NCBI GenBank assembly: GCA_037176705.1
Contig: CM073891.1
Coordinates: 94,547,827-94,611,826, forward strand
DNA length: 64,000 nucleotides
Source: Molossus alvarezi
Taxonomy: Eukaryota; Chordata; Mammalia; Chiroptera; Molossidae
Direction of reading: 5' to 3'
Below the pieces are notes generated by a model. The model was not told the origin of the DNA, made no database searches, and saw only the letters and a program-made list of their open reading frames with translations. The translations under genes and the position numbers were made by a program. Shown piece after piece: positions 1-11,439 of this stretch. Position 1 is the stretch's first letter; each line of letters begins with the position of its first letter.

Positions 1-713
1 TTCAATAAATGATAACACTCTGCTTATTTAGCATTCTTTTTGGGGAGCTCAGATCTCTTTAATAGTCTCATAATTAATAACCATAATGTCTCACTAGAGT
101 CAGGTAAGGGATTCTTTATTGTTAAATCTAATACCCTGAAATTTCTAGGCTCTGCTGTCTTGTTCTCAACTTGACTGTTATACCTATGAGGTTGGACAGG
201 TTCCCAGATTGCCTTTCTGGTAATCTTAAGTAGTAAGATGTACCACCTCGCTTTTCTTGACCTGGAGGATAAGTCCTGTAAGGACTTCAGAAGGATATTC
301 TTTCTAATCTTTGGTGAAGAGATGTACTTAATGGGCTGGGCATAGCTAGTCTCTGAAGAAGGATGTTGTAATGTTAGTATTAGTGTGTGAAAGTGGACAT
401 TAAAGCTGGACTGATCCAAGGCAGAACCAGTAAGGACACGCAGTACCAAGATGTGTTTTTGGCTGATGTTTAAATTGCATCAAATAAAAGGGCAGTCTTC
501 ATTCTCTGTTGTGGTGTCACCAGAGGGTGGAATTAGTGTCATTTAATGTAGCTTTGAGCTTCTGGAACTGTCACTCTCCCCGAGGGTCATTAGAGGTAGT
601 AACTCAGCATTTTATAATCTGATGAGGCAAGAAAGTTCTCTGGAGGACTTCTTAGGAGAGTTATTATTCCAGATATACTGAACCCTACTCATCTTTGTTT
701 TTCCTATTCTTTT

Positions 714-715
<2 letters not shown>
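1..715. other. Unassigned AT-rich DNA
   Basis: I see no repeat family, exon or RNA gene here. A 141-codon open frame on the minus strand (24-449) has no recognisable domain and is treated as chance. Confidence 0.5.

Positions 716-759
<44 letters not shown>
716..759. repeat. (AC)n microsatellite
   Basis: An uninterrupted run of about 22 AC dinucleotides, likely polymorphic in length. Confidence 0.97.
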
Positions 760-763
<4 letters not shown>

Positions 764-3700
764 ATAAGAAGAAATTTGTGTTAACTCCTGTCTGTCATAC
801 TTCAAAGAGCAGAAGGCATTGGGGGTGGCCTGGGGAGTATGGCAAGCATATGTATTTTTTCTTGTATGAAAGTGCTCTTGTATGAATGTGGATCATAGGA
901 ATGTTTTCTGTGTCTAGTCATTTTCTAGCAAAATGGTTCTTCAGGTGATTGCTTAGCCCTTACTTTGAATGTTGTAAAGTGTTGGGAGTGAGGTGGGCTA
1001 CAAAGGTGTGGGAGATGAAGCCCCTACCATCAGTCCAGTCTGGTAGTGGGAATAAGTCAAACACATGTTAAACAAGGCAGCATATGCTACATGCCGGGAG
1101 GGATACAACCCAGTGCTATGTGGATTCAAAGGAGAGAGAAATCACATTCGACTTGTTTTTTACCACTTGGGTTCTGGCAGTCTTCCTGCTGCTACCTCTC
1201 ATGAGGTAGAAACCCAGACACAGGCGCTTCAGAGACTCTACCACCAGGCAGGGTTGTGGAGGAAATGCATGTTACATCCCCCCATCCTCAAATTGTATTC
1301 TTCCTTTAGGGATTTTTCCTTTTTATTTTGTTTGTTTGCTTGAATTCCTTCAGTCAAATCCAGTGTTGCAGGAGCCAATCTCATATCCATATAACAGTTT
1401 AACGTTCCTCTTAGGGAAAAGAGAAAGGAAGAAGATGGGTCTGAAAGATTGATGGAGAGCTTGATACTAGGGATGGAGCTGAATTGTATGCTGGTCAAGA
1501 GCCCCACGAATCTACAAGGTGTTCTTGTTAGTTTTGTATGGTTTCAATTTGAAGAGCTGCTTTGACAGTGTGTAAGAACCTGTAAGGTGTTTTTCCTTGA
1601 AGCTCTGATTTTTACCTAGACATTTTGTGAAGGCCACTCCTCAGGCAGCCCTTGTCGTTTTGCTGAATGTCAGTAAGCATTTACTGTCACTACTCATGCC
1701 AGGAAGGAAGGTGGTTTTTACTTTCTAGCAAAATATCCCCAGTCTTTTGGTGGCTCTACATTTAAAGGTCAGCGCCCTCTTTTTCCTTCTCTTGTCCCCT
1801 CTGTCCTCACTGTCATCTTTTTAACCTGTCCCTTCTGGAAGCTGTTTTTTTGTAAAAAATGCTATAGCCAGATTTTAAAGAGAATGGTTTAAGTCTAAAG
1901 GTTCCAGTGTTGATTGTGAGCTTGAGACAGTCACCTTACTCCTGAGGAGGAAGTCCATGATTTATGGTTTCCGGCTCTTGGAAGAAAGTAATGTTGACTT
2001 TTTTTTTTTTTTAAAAGAGAGAGTGTTTTTTAAACCACATATTTCTATTATTCTTGAATTATTTCGCAGCTTGAGCATATTGTAATTTTGAGTCATTTTT
2101 TTATTGAAATTGGCCAAGGCAGTCATGGTGGTTTGAGTGGTAAAATTCTTACCTGATGTTAAATCCTTTTTTCATTTTCCAGGCCTTGAACCTGTCTTTT
2201 ATCAACAGACATGTAAATTGCACATACATGCAAATATTTTTCAAATGTGTAATGATGCTGGTTCTAATGAAGAACTTAAGACTTGCCATAACAACCCCTT
2301 TTAAATTAAGTTTGTATGTAGTGATTTTTAATGATAGTAGATTATGATATATCTTTCATGGTGGTGATTAGTTGTAAGTTTAGTCAAACATCTGTTTATT
2401 TAGCAAAGTGATCATGAATATTCCGTTTGCAATTAACACTGATTTAAGAAGATCTATATTTATAATTAATAGATATTGACGATGTGCGAAATATACTTAG
2501 GCTCCTGTCCTGTCATATTTCTTTCATGTTATTTTAATTCATTTTGTTCGTTTTGGTGGCATTCTTTACTTACGTTTGCTTTCTTTTGTGTGTCAAAATT
2601 ATTAAAAGTTATTTTTCAAAAGTAGTGCACCCTTATGATAAAATACTCATTTGTTAATGAGTTTTTATTCTTGTACATCCATGCATGGCCAAGGTTAGTG
2701 TTGTTACATGTACAGTGAGCATTAGGAGAATGTTATTGCCTGATAGGACACTTTTTTCTATTTCTCTCGGCCTATCCTGCACAGGACACATTATGAACTG
2801 GACCATTCAGGTTCCATGTGAGTATGTAAATGGTAATATGCTGATTTCCCCTTAGCTGTCTTATGTTTTCTCTCTAAGGAATCACCTGTCATCATCTCTT
2901 CCCATTCTTGTGTTAAAGAAAATAATGTGCTTGATGATGACTTTTAATTTTGGTCCCCTTCCTATAAGTTCAGAAGTATAGATGCAAAAAGGAAAATGAT
3001 TTCTTAAAGAGTGCAAAATAAGTAGTTGGAAGAGAGAGTTTGGAGAGATAATAAATACTCCTATTTATAAAACATGTATCTATAACTCCCCTGAATGCTT
3101 AGATGGCTGCTTGGAGTAAAGTCTAAGGTGACCACACATGCAACTGACTTAATTCTTAAGTGTTATCTCATTTCTATCTTGCAAATTATGTAATGCTGAT
3201 CAGCATTTCTTTTGTTAAACTATTATATTCATAAACTGATGTTCAGGAAGATAAATTTCAAGAACCTTAAGCAAATTAAATAAGTAGTACAATTAATTTT
3301 TTAAAAATATCCTTAATAAGTAGAAAGACATTCATTCTTTATAGGTAAAACGTCCTCACTCAACTGTGAAGATTTGGGGAAAAGATGGAACAAGAGACTT
3401 AATATATCCTGCAGAGATTCAAGTTGGGATTTTTTTGAGTAGCTTTAAGGATGTTGCTATATCTTATTTTCAGAATTTTGCTACTTTGGTTACCAGAATC
3501 TTCCCTGAGTAATATATTTATTGCAGTGTGCTCATGCCATCAGTGATGTGTAATGATACAGGGAGACCTTGGCACAGAGTCAAGTAAGTTTGGATTAGTT
3601 ATTTGACTATCTGTAAGGTTATGGTTGATGCAAACTTCCTTCTCCAAGACCTATCACAAATTTACCTAAAAGTGATTTTATCTTTTGCTCACTGAGTGGC

Positions 3701-4125
3701 TCCATCATAGACCTAGGTAAGTCTGTGATAACCCTTCCAACTCATGAAACCTTGTATAGTCTGATAGAATACTGTCAATGATAGGCCTGGATGGCCTGAA
3801 CCATTTAAGGATCTGAATGCTTCAACAGAGACCCTAACTTTAGTTCCTGCCTGTCTGGTCTCTGTGTACTCAGTTACTGAGAAGGCTTTAAGGCTATTTT
3901 GGAGTACTCCACTCTATCTGCTCAGGGGGCTGTGATTGTGTGCACACTTTTGTGTACAATCTTGTGTGTTACTCATAAGCACCTGTGGGGAAATACTAGG
4001 GAGTACATGAAGGGAATGGTCATGGTAGAGAATTGTGCATCTTTAGAAATACTTTTTTTTTTCTTTGCTTCATTCATAATCTCTCCTAGCCATTGTGGTG
4101 CATTATAATTTTAGAAATACTTAAA
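760..4125. other. Unassigned intergenic or intronic DNA
   Basis: AT-rich sequence with short T-runs and no repeat I can name. Open frames at 1065-1343 (+), 1238-1507 (-), 2156-2347 (+) and 3899-4108 (+) are short, lack domains and overlap on opposite strands, so I do not call genes. Confidence 0.5.
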
Positions 4126-4143
4126 ATATATATATAGTTTTGG

Positions 4144-4386
4144 CTCTGGCTGGTTTGGCTCAGTGGTTAGAGCGTCAGCCCACAGACCAATGAGTCTTGG
4201 GTTTGATTCTGGTCAAGGGCACGTACCTTGGTTGCGTACATCCCTAGCCCTGGTCGGGTCATGTGGGAGGCAACCAGTAGATGTGGCTCTATCATGTCGA
4301 TGTTTCTGTCTGTCTGTCTGTCTCTCTTTCTCCCATTCTATCAGATAATAAGTAGGAAAATATCCTCAGGTGAGGAATAAAAAAAT
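4144..4386 (+). mobile_element. VES-type SINE
   Basis: The tRNA-like head has an A-box-like TGGCTCAGTGGTTAGAG and a B-box-like GGGTTTGATTCTGG. A CT-rich stretch and a tail with ATCCTCAGGTGAGGA follow. The duplication TATATATATAGTTTTGGC flanks it (left copy ending near 4143, right copy near 4389-4406), so this is a complete retroposed copy. A (TCTG)n run lies in the body. Confidence 0.93.
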
Positions 4387-4408
4387 TATATATATATAGT
4401 TTTGGCCA

Positions 4409-6090
4409 TATCACTGTCTTACAGAATCAGGCAGAGGCCTTAATTTAATTTTCTTACATATTTTATTCAACTCTTTCTTGTCTGCTAAACTAGCTTTTGA
4501 GCCTTAGCCCTTGTGGTTTTATATTCATTTTTATAACAAAGGGTGGTTGTGCCTCAAACTCTGGGGGTTGTGATTTGAGGTGGGAGTGAATAGCAGGAAC
4601 CAGTGAATGCCTAAATGAGAAATCTGTTGGTAGTGTCACAGACTCATCACAGGAAGGCAGGAGAGATGGAAGGGAAGAATGGAAACATAGACATCTTGCT
4701 GGTAGAGTGAGCCTCCCTCCTTCCCAATTTTCTGTGCCTGATTTCATTGGGAGATGATTCCAATTGCTTTCTGTGGCTGACCTTTTCATACTGTTCCTTT
4801 CATTGTGTGGACATTCATCCTTTGAGTGTGGTGGTGTTTTAGGATAGACAACTGATGCCTGGCTTTGGTAGTAAAACAATGCCTACGTATTCTGTGGCTT
4901 TATTGATGCACAGTGTCTTCACCTTCAGTCCATAGCAGTGACTGGCTACTTTGAGCCTGTGGTCAGTGAGTTGCAGAAATGGCTAACAAAGGCTGCTGAT
5001 ATTCCATTTAAGTAAGTGAGTTAGTCAGCCCATGCTAATGGCAATGTTTGACTATAGACAGTCCATACGACTTGGAGGCAAAGTGCTCTGTACTTTGTCA
5101 GCACATTTTGTTCTGTATATTTTTTGGTATTAAAGTAACTGTTTAAAAACTTAGAATAATTGAATAGACACTTTATGAATGACTTTGCATTAGGTACACA
5201 TCAGGTGTCTTTGATTGTCTATGTATATGGAGGATGTAGCTTGAGTAGCAGAGTTAGATTTTATATATAGAAATGAAGGGAAAATGTAACTTGCAGGGCA
5301 ACTTTTCAGGTTGGCCAAGTTCTTCAAAATGACAAACATCTCTTTTCCTTTGTAAATTACAGACATACTGATGTGCCCTATCACGAAATGAATTATCAGA
5401 AGCCCTGTATCCTATGCTTTGGATATAAATAGCACATATGGCTGTAGAAAGGACTCTGTTCAATGTAGGTTTGCCTATGGCGGTTCCTGCCCTTGTCTCT
5501 CAGAGGAACCATGTCCTTGAAATAATTTTTGCTTTTGATTTCCCCTCATGTAGATCACCAACCCTTGTACTAACATGTCCAGTTACCATAATTCATTGTT
5601 TCTCTTCCAGGCTTACAGGGTGTTCCAAGGAAGTGGCATTGGGTGTCGAGGGACGGTTCTGGGAGAATGCATTCTCTGGATACAAATGGTTTCTCTAACT
5701 ATAGTTTTGGAGGGAAATTGGAGTTAGATAATCTAAAAACTTCAGTGTTCAGCCTGCAAGATCCCTAGAAAAAAAATTTTCCAGCTGACAGCAGTTATCA
5801 GAGCCTGTTTGACATATTTGACAATAGTGAACATCAGTGGTTTGAGGAAATGACTCTTGCTTGTAGAGGCCCACAGCTGGTGTTTTCTTACAAGGACTAA
5901 TTTTTTAGGACATGCCACCGTAATAGTTTTTAGCTGTGCTTTAGCTACAGGCGTCTGGTGCCTTTCCATTATCAATGTCAACATGTTATTTGTCACTTAC
6001 TTGGGCTTTTTCTCCCTTTTTTTTTGCCTGTTATTTGACTAATGTAGGAAGAAACTGTATGTTGCAAGACAACAGGGGTGAACAGTGTAT
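4409..6090. other. Unassigned DNA
   Basis: No repeat or exon recognised. The longest open frame (4490-4879, minus, 129 codons) has no domain I know. Confidence 0.5.
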
Positions 6091-6097
6091 TTTTTTC

Positions 6098-6289
6098 TTT
6101 TAATCCTCACTTGAAGGTATTTATTGATTTTTAGAGTGGAAGGGAGAGGGGAAGAGAGAAAGACATCAATGTGAGAGAGACACATCGATTGGCTTCCTCC
6201 CACATGAACCCGACTACGACTGGGAGTCGAACCTGAAACCCTTCGATCCATGGGCTGAAGCTCTAACTGCTGAGCCAAACCAGCCAGGG
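6098..6289 (-). mobile_element. VES-type SINE, older copy
   Basis: Reading the minus strand, it starts with the tRNA-like head (complement of GAGCCAAACCAGCCAGGG at the right end) and ends in the tail complementary to AATCCTCACTTGAAGG on the left. It diverges more from the others than the CpG-rich copies do, and its target duplication is weak. Confidence 0.88.
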
Positions 6290-6461
6290 GCTAAATAGTA
6301 TATCTTGAAAATTGTAAAATCAAAATATGTTTGTACGATGGCCCAAACGTAGTTATTGCCCCCCCCCCCCCCCAACACACACACTCCTTTCCCTCTATGG
6401 TTTTATTGTGTTTATTTATGTATTTTATAGCTTTGGATTAGGAAACATCTTAGTCTTTTTT

Positions 6462-6561
6462 TTGTTTTGTTTTGTTTTGGAATGTACCCCTAGCGGGAAC
6501 CGAACCCAGGACTCTCTGGTCTATAGGCCAGTGCTCCAACTGCTGAGGCAAACTGGCCAGG
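6462..6561 (-). mobile_element. Internally deleted VES-type SINE
   Basis: Only the head half (TAGCGGGAACCGAACCCAGG to GCAAACTGGCCAGGG) and a TTTTG-rich tail remain. The CT-rich body is missing. Imperfect direct repeats ACATCTTAGTCTTTTT and CCATCCTGGTCTTTTT flank it, so the deletion probably predates insertion. Confidence 0.85.
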
Positions 6562-6579
6562 GCCATCCTGGTCTTTTTA

Positions 6580-8618
6580 TATCTATCTTATATACTTATT
6601 ATCAACTGCTCAAGTCAGTGTTGTATGAGCCTATTTCTTTGACCTTGTTTTGGGTCCAATGGAAACAGACTTGCATGAAAACAGGTTATTGAAGCGAGAA
6701 TCTGGCACTCATGAGAGTCATTCCATCTTGACTTAACTGTGCCTATGCTCCCCCCACCCCCTTTCCTTTCCTGGTTACCTGTAATTTGTGTTGATATCTT
6801 GTCTCCTACCTTCTGAACCCATGCAAACAGATCATAATACTTGGTGATATAATTGCTCTGACTAGTCTTTGCACATTTTCTTAGAATGTTCCTTGTGAGC
6901 AAAGCTGGTATACATGACACCATACTTCTAGAGCACTGCTGTCCCCTTTGGGTACTGGGCCATAACCACACCAATCAGGTGTGTGCTGGCAGCTACTTAT
7001 CTGAAGTGGTGGCTATGAAGTCTGTTAACTCTCTGGTATATGGCAGAAGTAATTTTAAAATCAATTTACAAGTTTTTCAAAGATACCCTAATAGTATGTG
7101 TGAGAATTAAGCTAAGTACCTGATGAGAATAGAAAAATGTTTAAGTGTTTTCTTCCTCTAAATTATCTAATTGAGCAACAAGCTTAAACACAAAAAAAGT
7201 TTTAAAAAAAGAAGTGTCTTATAAAACGTTTCTACTTCAGTAGAATATAATTTCATAAGACCATATGAATTGTTAGAAATTGGTATAGTTATTAAAAGGC
7301 AGGAGAAAGTGTTTCAGGACGGGGTGGAACAGTTCAGTTTAGAAGAAATGGCATTTTAGCGGGATTGGAAGGATAGTTGAATGAAAGGAACAAGGCATCC
7401 ATGGATGGTGTGGAGAGTCTGAATTCAGGTCGTCATGGATGTGGGAAAGGAAAGGATACAAGAATGTTCACGCCAGGAAGAGTCAGCAAGGTTTCTCGAT
7501 CAATTAAATTTGGGAATGGATGGTGAAGTTGTAGGTCAGTGGATATGTATTTGTCAATAGAGATTTAAGATTTTGATTCAGGGAGTAAGAATTAAGTTAG
7601 TGAAAATGGATAAGTAGAAGTAGACCTGGTTTGGGGAGACTGGGTAACCACAGAAATACAGCTTCAGACAAGTTGGCACAGCCTGCAAATAGGAATGTTC
7701 AAGAACTATATGAGGTGTAGCTAGACAAAATGTATGTCTCAACAAAAATTTTTAATTATTCTGCATAGAGGTATATTAATCCAGTAAAGAGTTTCACATC
7801 TGCAGGTGGGTCAAAGATTGAGTTTTGAAGGCTTGAGTTTTGGATTGGAGGATTTGGAGGTATTCCATGTGCTGGTTCCCAAGAGTGGAAAAATTCACAG
7901 CTGGGCACTGATAGGAGTGAAGAGGAACATTAGGAAGTATAGACCCACAATTCCTTGTCAGAAATCCTTAGGGTTACATTTTTTGAATTCAGAAATTTTT
8001 GGGTTTTTGGTAGGTTCTATGGTATAGGTATGTCTATTAATTATATACCACCCTCAGCAGAGTTGTAAATAGCAACCCAATAGTTAAATACATAAATGCA
8101 TCTGCAGTAGAATGATTATTTATACTAAATGGGATAAAAACTTGAACCTCACATCTGTTCGTGTGAGTTTTGCAGCAAATAAGTTCAAGTTAGGTTAAAT
8201 TTTACTAACCAATGTGTTAGGAAAACAATCTTTTTGATTTTAGAGCTTTCTGGAGTTCACAATTGTAGATAAGGGATTTTAGACCTGTAGTTTGAGGTTA
8301 CTCTTTTAGAGAATTTTGAAGAAAAGGACATCATCGCCGCCACCACCACCTGCCCCCTTAACCCCCAAACCAGAGACAGGCAGAAAGTCAAAAGTATAAG
8401 GTAGGGCATATCTTTAAAAGGGTGAACAAGTGTCTCTGGACTCTGCACTTTTCTTCCCTTCCATTATGTTAGCATTCATTCTGGAGTGAGGTGTAGGCAA
8501 TGATAATATGTACTTTATCTTTCTTGGTAGAATTTTTCTGCTTTACCAATGGCTCTAATGGGCTAGACCTTTCTTGATGCTTTTTGATGTTGCTGAGTCC
8601 AATTTAAAGAATTAAACA
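6580..8618. other. Unassigned DNA
   Basis: Nothing recognisable apart from possible degraded old repeats. The blocks at 7300-7450 and 7950-8020 look repeat-like, but I cannot assign a family. Confidence 0.45.
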
Positions 8619-8626
8619 ATATAAAG

Positions 8627-11140
8627 CAGGGTGGCCCATGGGAAATGCCCAGAAATAATCTGGTCTGGCCCTGCCAAGGCAACCGTAGGTGGGACTCAAA
8701 ATTCAATAAATTTAGGAGGTTTTTTCATACCAACATAAATTTATATTAAGTGAATCATTAAAAAAATTTAAATTTTGAGTGACAAGCAAGGAACGTCCAT
8801 TACGGGATGGACAGGACACATATGAGTACATGATGGGACAGATACTTATGCTTCTTGTCAGCTGCCCTTGGCCCGTCTACCTGGATTGCAGTGACTGAGA
8901 GGACAGTCATTGCCAGGCAGGCTGGGAGTGTACATGTTGCGAAGGTGTTAACACATTGTGGCAAAACTATAGCAATCCAGTGGTGATGAGATGAGATGTG
9001 ATGAGATGATCCTCAAGATACTGATGACCTTACCGCCGATGACTGATGACGATGTTGTCGACTTCTTTGTTGACACAGACGCTAACTCCAATCCAGCCTT
9101 TATGCACACATCCACATTCAACAATCCCTGCAAAAACTGAATCTCAGATGAAGATTAAGAAAATTACAGTACACAGGAAAGACATCAAGAGTCAATGATA
9201 ACATGAATGTTGGATATGTTCCAAATCCAAGATGCAGGATTTGAATAGCTATCAAAGCAAAATAATTGCATCACTGGCGACACACAACTCTGGATAGTTA
9301 TTAAAACTTAAGTGGCGTGACATCCTACAAATGGTGACTGCAAAGAAAAGGAAAGTTGATGCAGAGTGTCATTCTTTCCAAGAGAAATGGACAAATTATT
9401 TTTGTTCAAGTCAGGCAAACCTGTATACCTAGTTTGTGGCGATGCATTAGCAGTAGTGAAAAAGGCCAATCTGGAACGTCATTACAACTCAAAACATGCT
9501 AAACTCAATGAATTGGGAGGTCACATGCATCTAGATAAAACCAATGCTCATCAGCAGAGTTTGGAATCACAAGCCGCTTTCACTAGGCCTCACTATGACA
9601 GAGATGATGTTATTCAGACGAGTTAATGTAGTGAGCCAGCTAATCGAAAAGAAGCTGAGGCCTCATGTAGGGGGAGAATTTGTGAGAGTGTTTAGTGGCT
9701 GCTGCAGAGTTGTTAGCACCAGACAAAGTGAAATTGTCCCAGAGTGTTAGTTTGTCTCGGAGAACTGTCTCAGGTCAGTTTACTGATTTAGCACAAGATA
9801 TTGATAAAACACTGAAGGATTCTGCAGGAGATTTCCAATTTTTCTCTCTGGCTTGTGATGAGACAATGGACATAACAAATACTGCCCAACTGGCCATTTT
9901 CGTTTGTGGGATAACTGCAGAGTTTGACATGCGAGAGGAACTGCTGTCACTGGAAGTCATGCGTGCCACTACAAGAGGTGAGGAACTGTTTGAGAAACTT
10001 GTTTTATCAATGAAAAAACTTGAACTAACATTTGAAAAGTTAAGTGGCCTTACTACAGATGGAGCTCCAGCCATGGTTGGCTCAAAAAACAACAACAACA
10101 ACAATGTGATGTCAGCATTAGTGTTATGCATAAATTTTGTCAAAAGTAGAGGGTTTAATAGCTGCCTGTTTAAGGAGTTACAGAATGATCTTGACTCTGA
10201 GTACAGTGACCTTGTTTATCACTGTGCAGTGTGGTAGCTGAGTCACGGGAACATGCTCATGAGGTTTTACAAATTGCCAGATGAAGTCAAGCAGTTCATG
10301 AAGATGAAGGGAAAACCTGTCAGGGAACTCAATGATAGCAAGTGGCTGTGTGATTTAGCTTTCATGGTGGATATCACCAGGTACCTCTCAGAGCTGGATA
10401 TAAAGCTGCAGGGCAGGGTCCCAACCAGCTTCTTAGCTCCCTGCTTTCAAACGTGAAATAATTTGAAGCTAAAATAAGGCTGTGGAAAGTGCAACTCAAA
10501 AGGAATAGCACAATGCATTTCCCCACTCTGGAAGGACAGAAGCTTTCTATGACACTTGAATATGCTGGTGAATGTGCAAAACAAATTGAGGCATTTAATG
10601 AAACATTCAAGAATGTGAAAAGTAAACAAATGGAATTGAACATCTTTGCTACACCGTTCAGTGTAGAACCAGCTGATGTGCCTGATAACCTACAACACAA
10701 AATCATTCAGCTGCAAAGCTATGATGAGCTGAAAGCTAGGTACAACAACCTCCCACTGCTTATGCTCTATAAACATTACATAAGCAGTGATGAATTTCCC
10801 ATTTTGAGGAGACATGCATTGAAATATGCATCTGTGTTTGCAAAAACTTAACTGCTGCGAAGCAGTTCTTTCAGAACTTACTATCACAGTGCCGACTGCA
10901 CTCCAGACTGGCCAACGCAAACCCGAAAAAGCAGTTGTGGGTAGCAACATAATTGAAACCAGCTGACATCACATGCCTCACCAGAGAGAAGCAGTTCCAG
11001 CCATCACATTAGGGGTGAGTTAATAAAATGTTTGACCAAATATAGCAGGCTAATGTTTAAGTTGATAATTTTGTATAGCTTGAGAATGATGTTATAAATA
11101 TCCAAATGGCCCTTGGTAGAAAAAAGGTTCCCCACCCCTG
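8627..11140 (+). mobile_element. Autonomous-type hAT DNA transposon (Charlie-like), decayed
   Basis: The left end reads CAGGGTGGCCC. The right end is the inverse of CAGGGGTGGGGAACC. The 8-bp flanks ATATAAAG (8619-8626) and ATATAAAC (11141-11148) match at 7 of 8 positions, the duplication length expected for hAT. The 2.5 kb interior carries a broken hAT transposase on the plus strand. A GATGA-rich stretch near 8985-9060 lies in the 5' non-coding part. Confidence 0.9.
9331..10990 (+). pseudogene. hAT transposase relic, GTF2IRD2/Charlie8-like
   Basis: This is the relic of the cut-and-paste transposase of the surrounding element. A start at 9331 fits a basic N-terminus. The frame slips near 9403 into a BED-type zinc finger (LVCGDALAV, NLERHYNSKH); its first expected cysteine is tyrosine (VYLVC). 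A further shift near 9620-9700 leads to the 180-residue block 9695-10237, with the hAT catalytic-domain motifs LACDETMD and LTTDGAPAMVG. A stop follows, then a frame at 10253-10456 (LPDEVKQFM) and one at 10489-10851 carrying the C-terminal dimerisation region (LPLLMLYKHY, FPILRRHALKYASVF). The last catalytic glutamate region after 10851 is frame-shifted and degraded. At least three shifts and several stops make it non-functional. The resemblance to the domesticated GTF2IRD2 C-terminus is from family knowledge, not from a search. Confidence 0.88.
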
Positions 11141-11187
11141 ATATAAACAAGCAAGCTCATTTTAAGCGGTGTTGGTGTTTCATTTCT

Positions 11188-11425
11188 TTTTTCTTTTTTT
11201 TTTATCCTCACCCGAGGACATGTTTTGTTCAGGTAGAGTGGGAGGGAGGGAGAGAGAGAGAGAAACATCGACGTGAAAGGGACACATCGAGTGGCTGCCA
11301 CCCGCACGACTGACCAGGGCCGGGGACAAACTGCAACCAAGGTACGTGCCCTTAGCGGGAACCGAACCCGGGTCTCTCTGGACCGCAGGCTGATGCTCTA
11401 ACCGCTGAGCCAAACCGGCCAGGGC
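11188..11425 (-). mobile_element. VES-type SINE, young copy
   Basis: CpG-rich head (complement of GCTGAGCCAAACCGGCCAGG) and tail. A perfect 14-bp duplication GGTGTTTCATTTCT lies at 11174-11187 and 11426-11439. Low divergence suggests recent insertion, just outside the hAT right end. Confidence 0.96.
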
Positions 11426-11439
11426 GGTGTTTCATTTCT

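Noticed and set aside
4144..4386. tRNA gene, from A- and B-box-like sequence
   Set aside because: No tRNA cloverleaf continues after the head, and the same unit recurs with tails and duplications, so it is a SINE. The same applies to all other VES heads here.
4490..4879. 129-codon minus-strand frame as a gene
   Set aside because: No domain, no splice or promoter context recognised, and chance frames of this size are common in 64 kb.
8985..9060. GATGA-rich stretch as an independent satellite
   Set aside because: Short, imperfect and contained within the hAT element.
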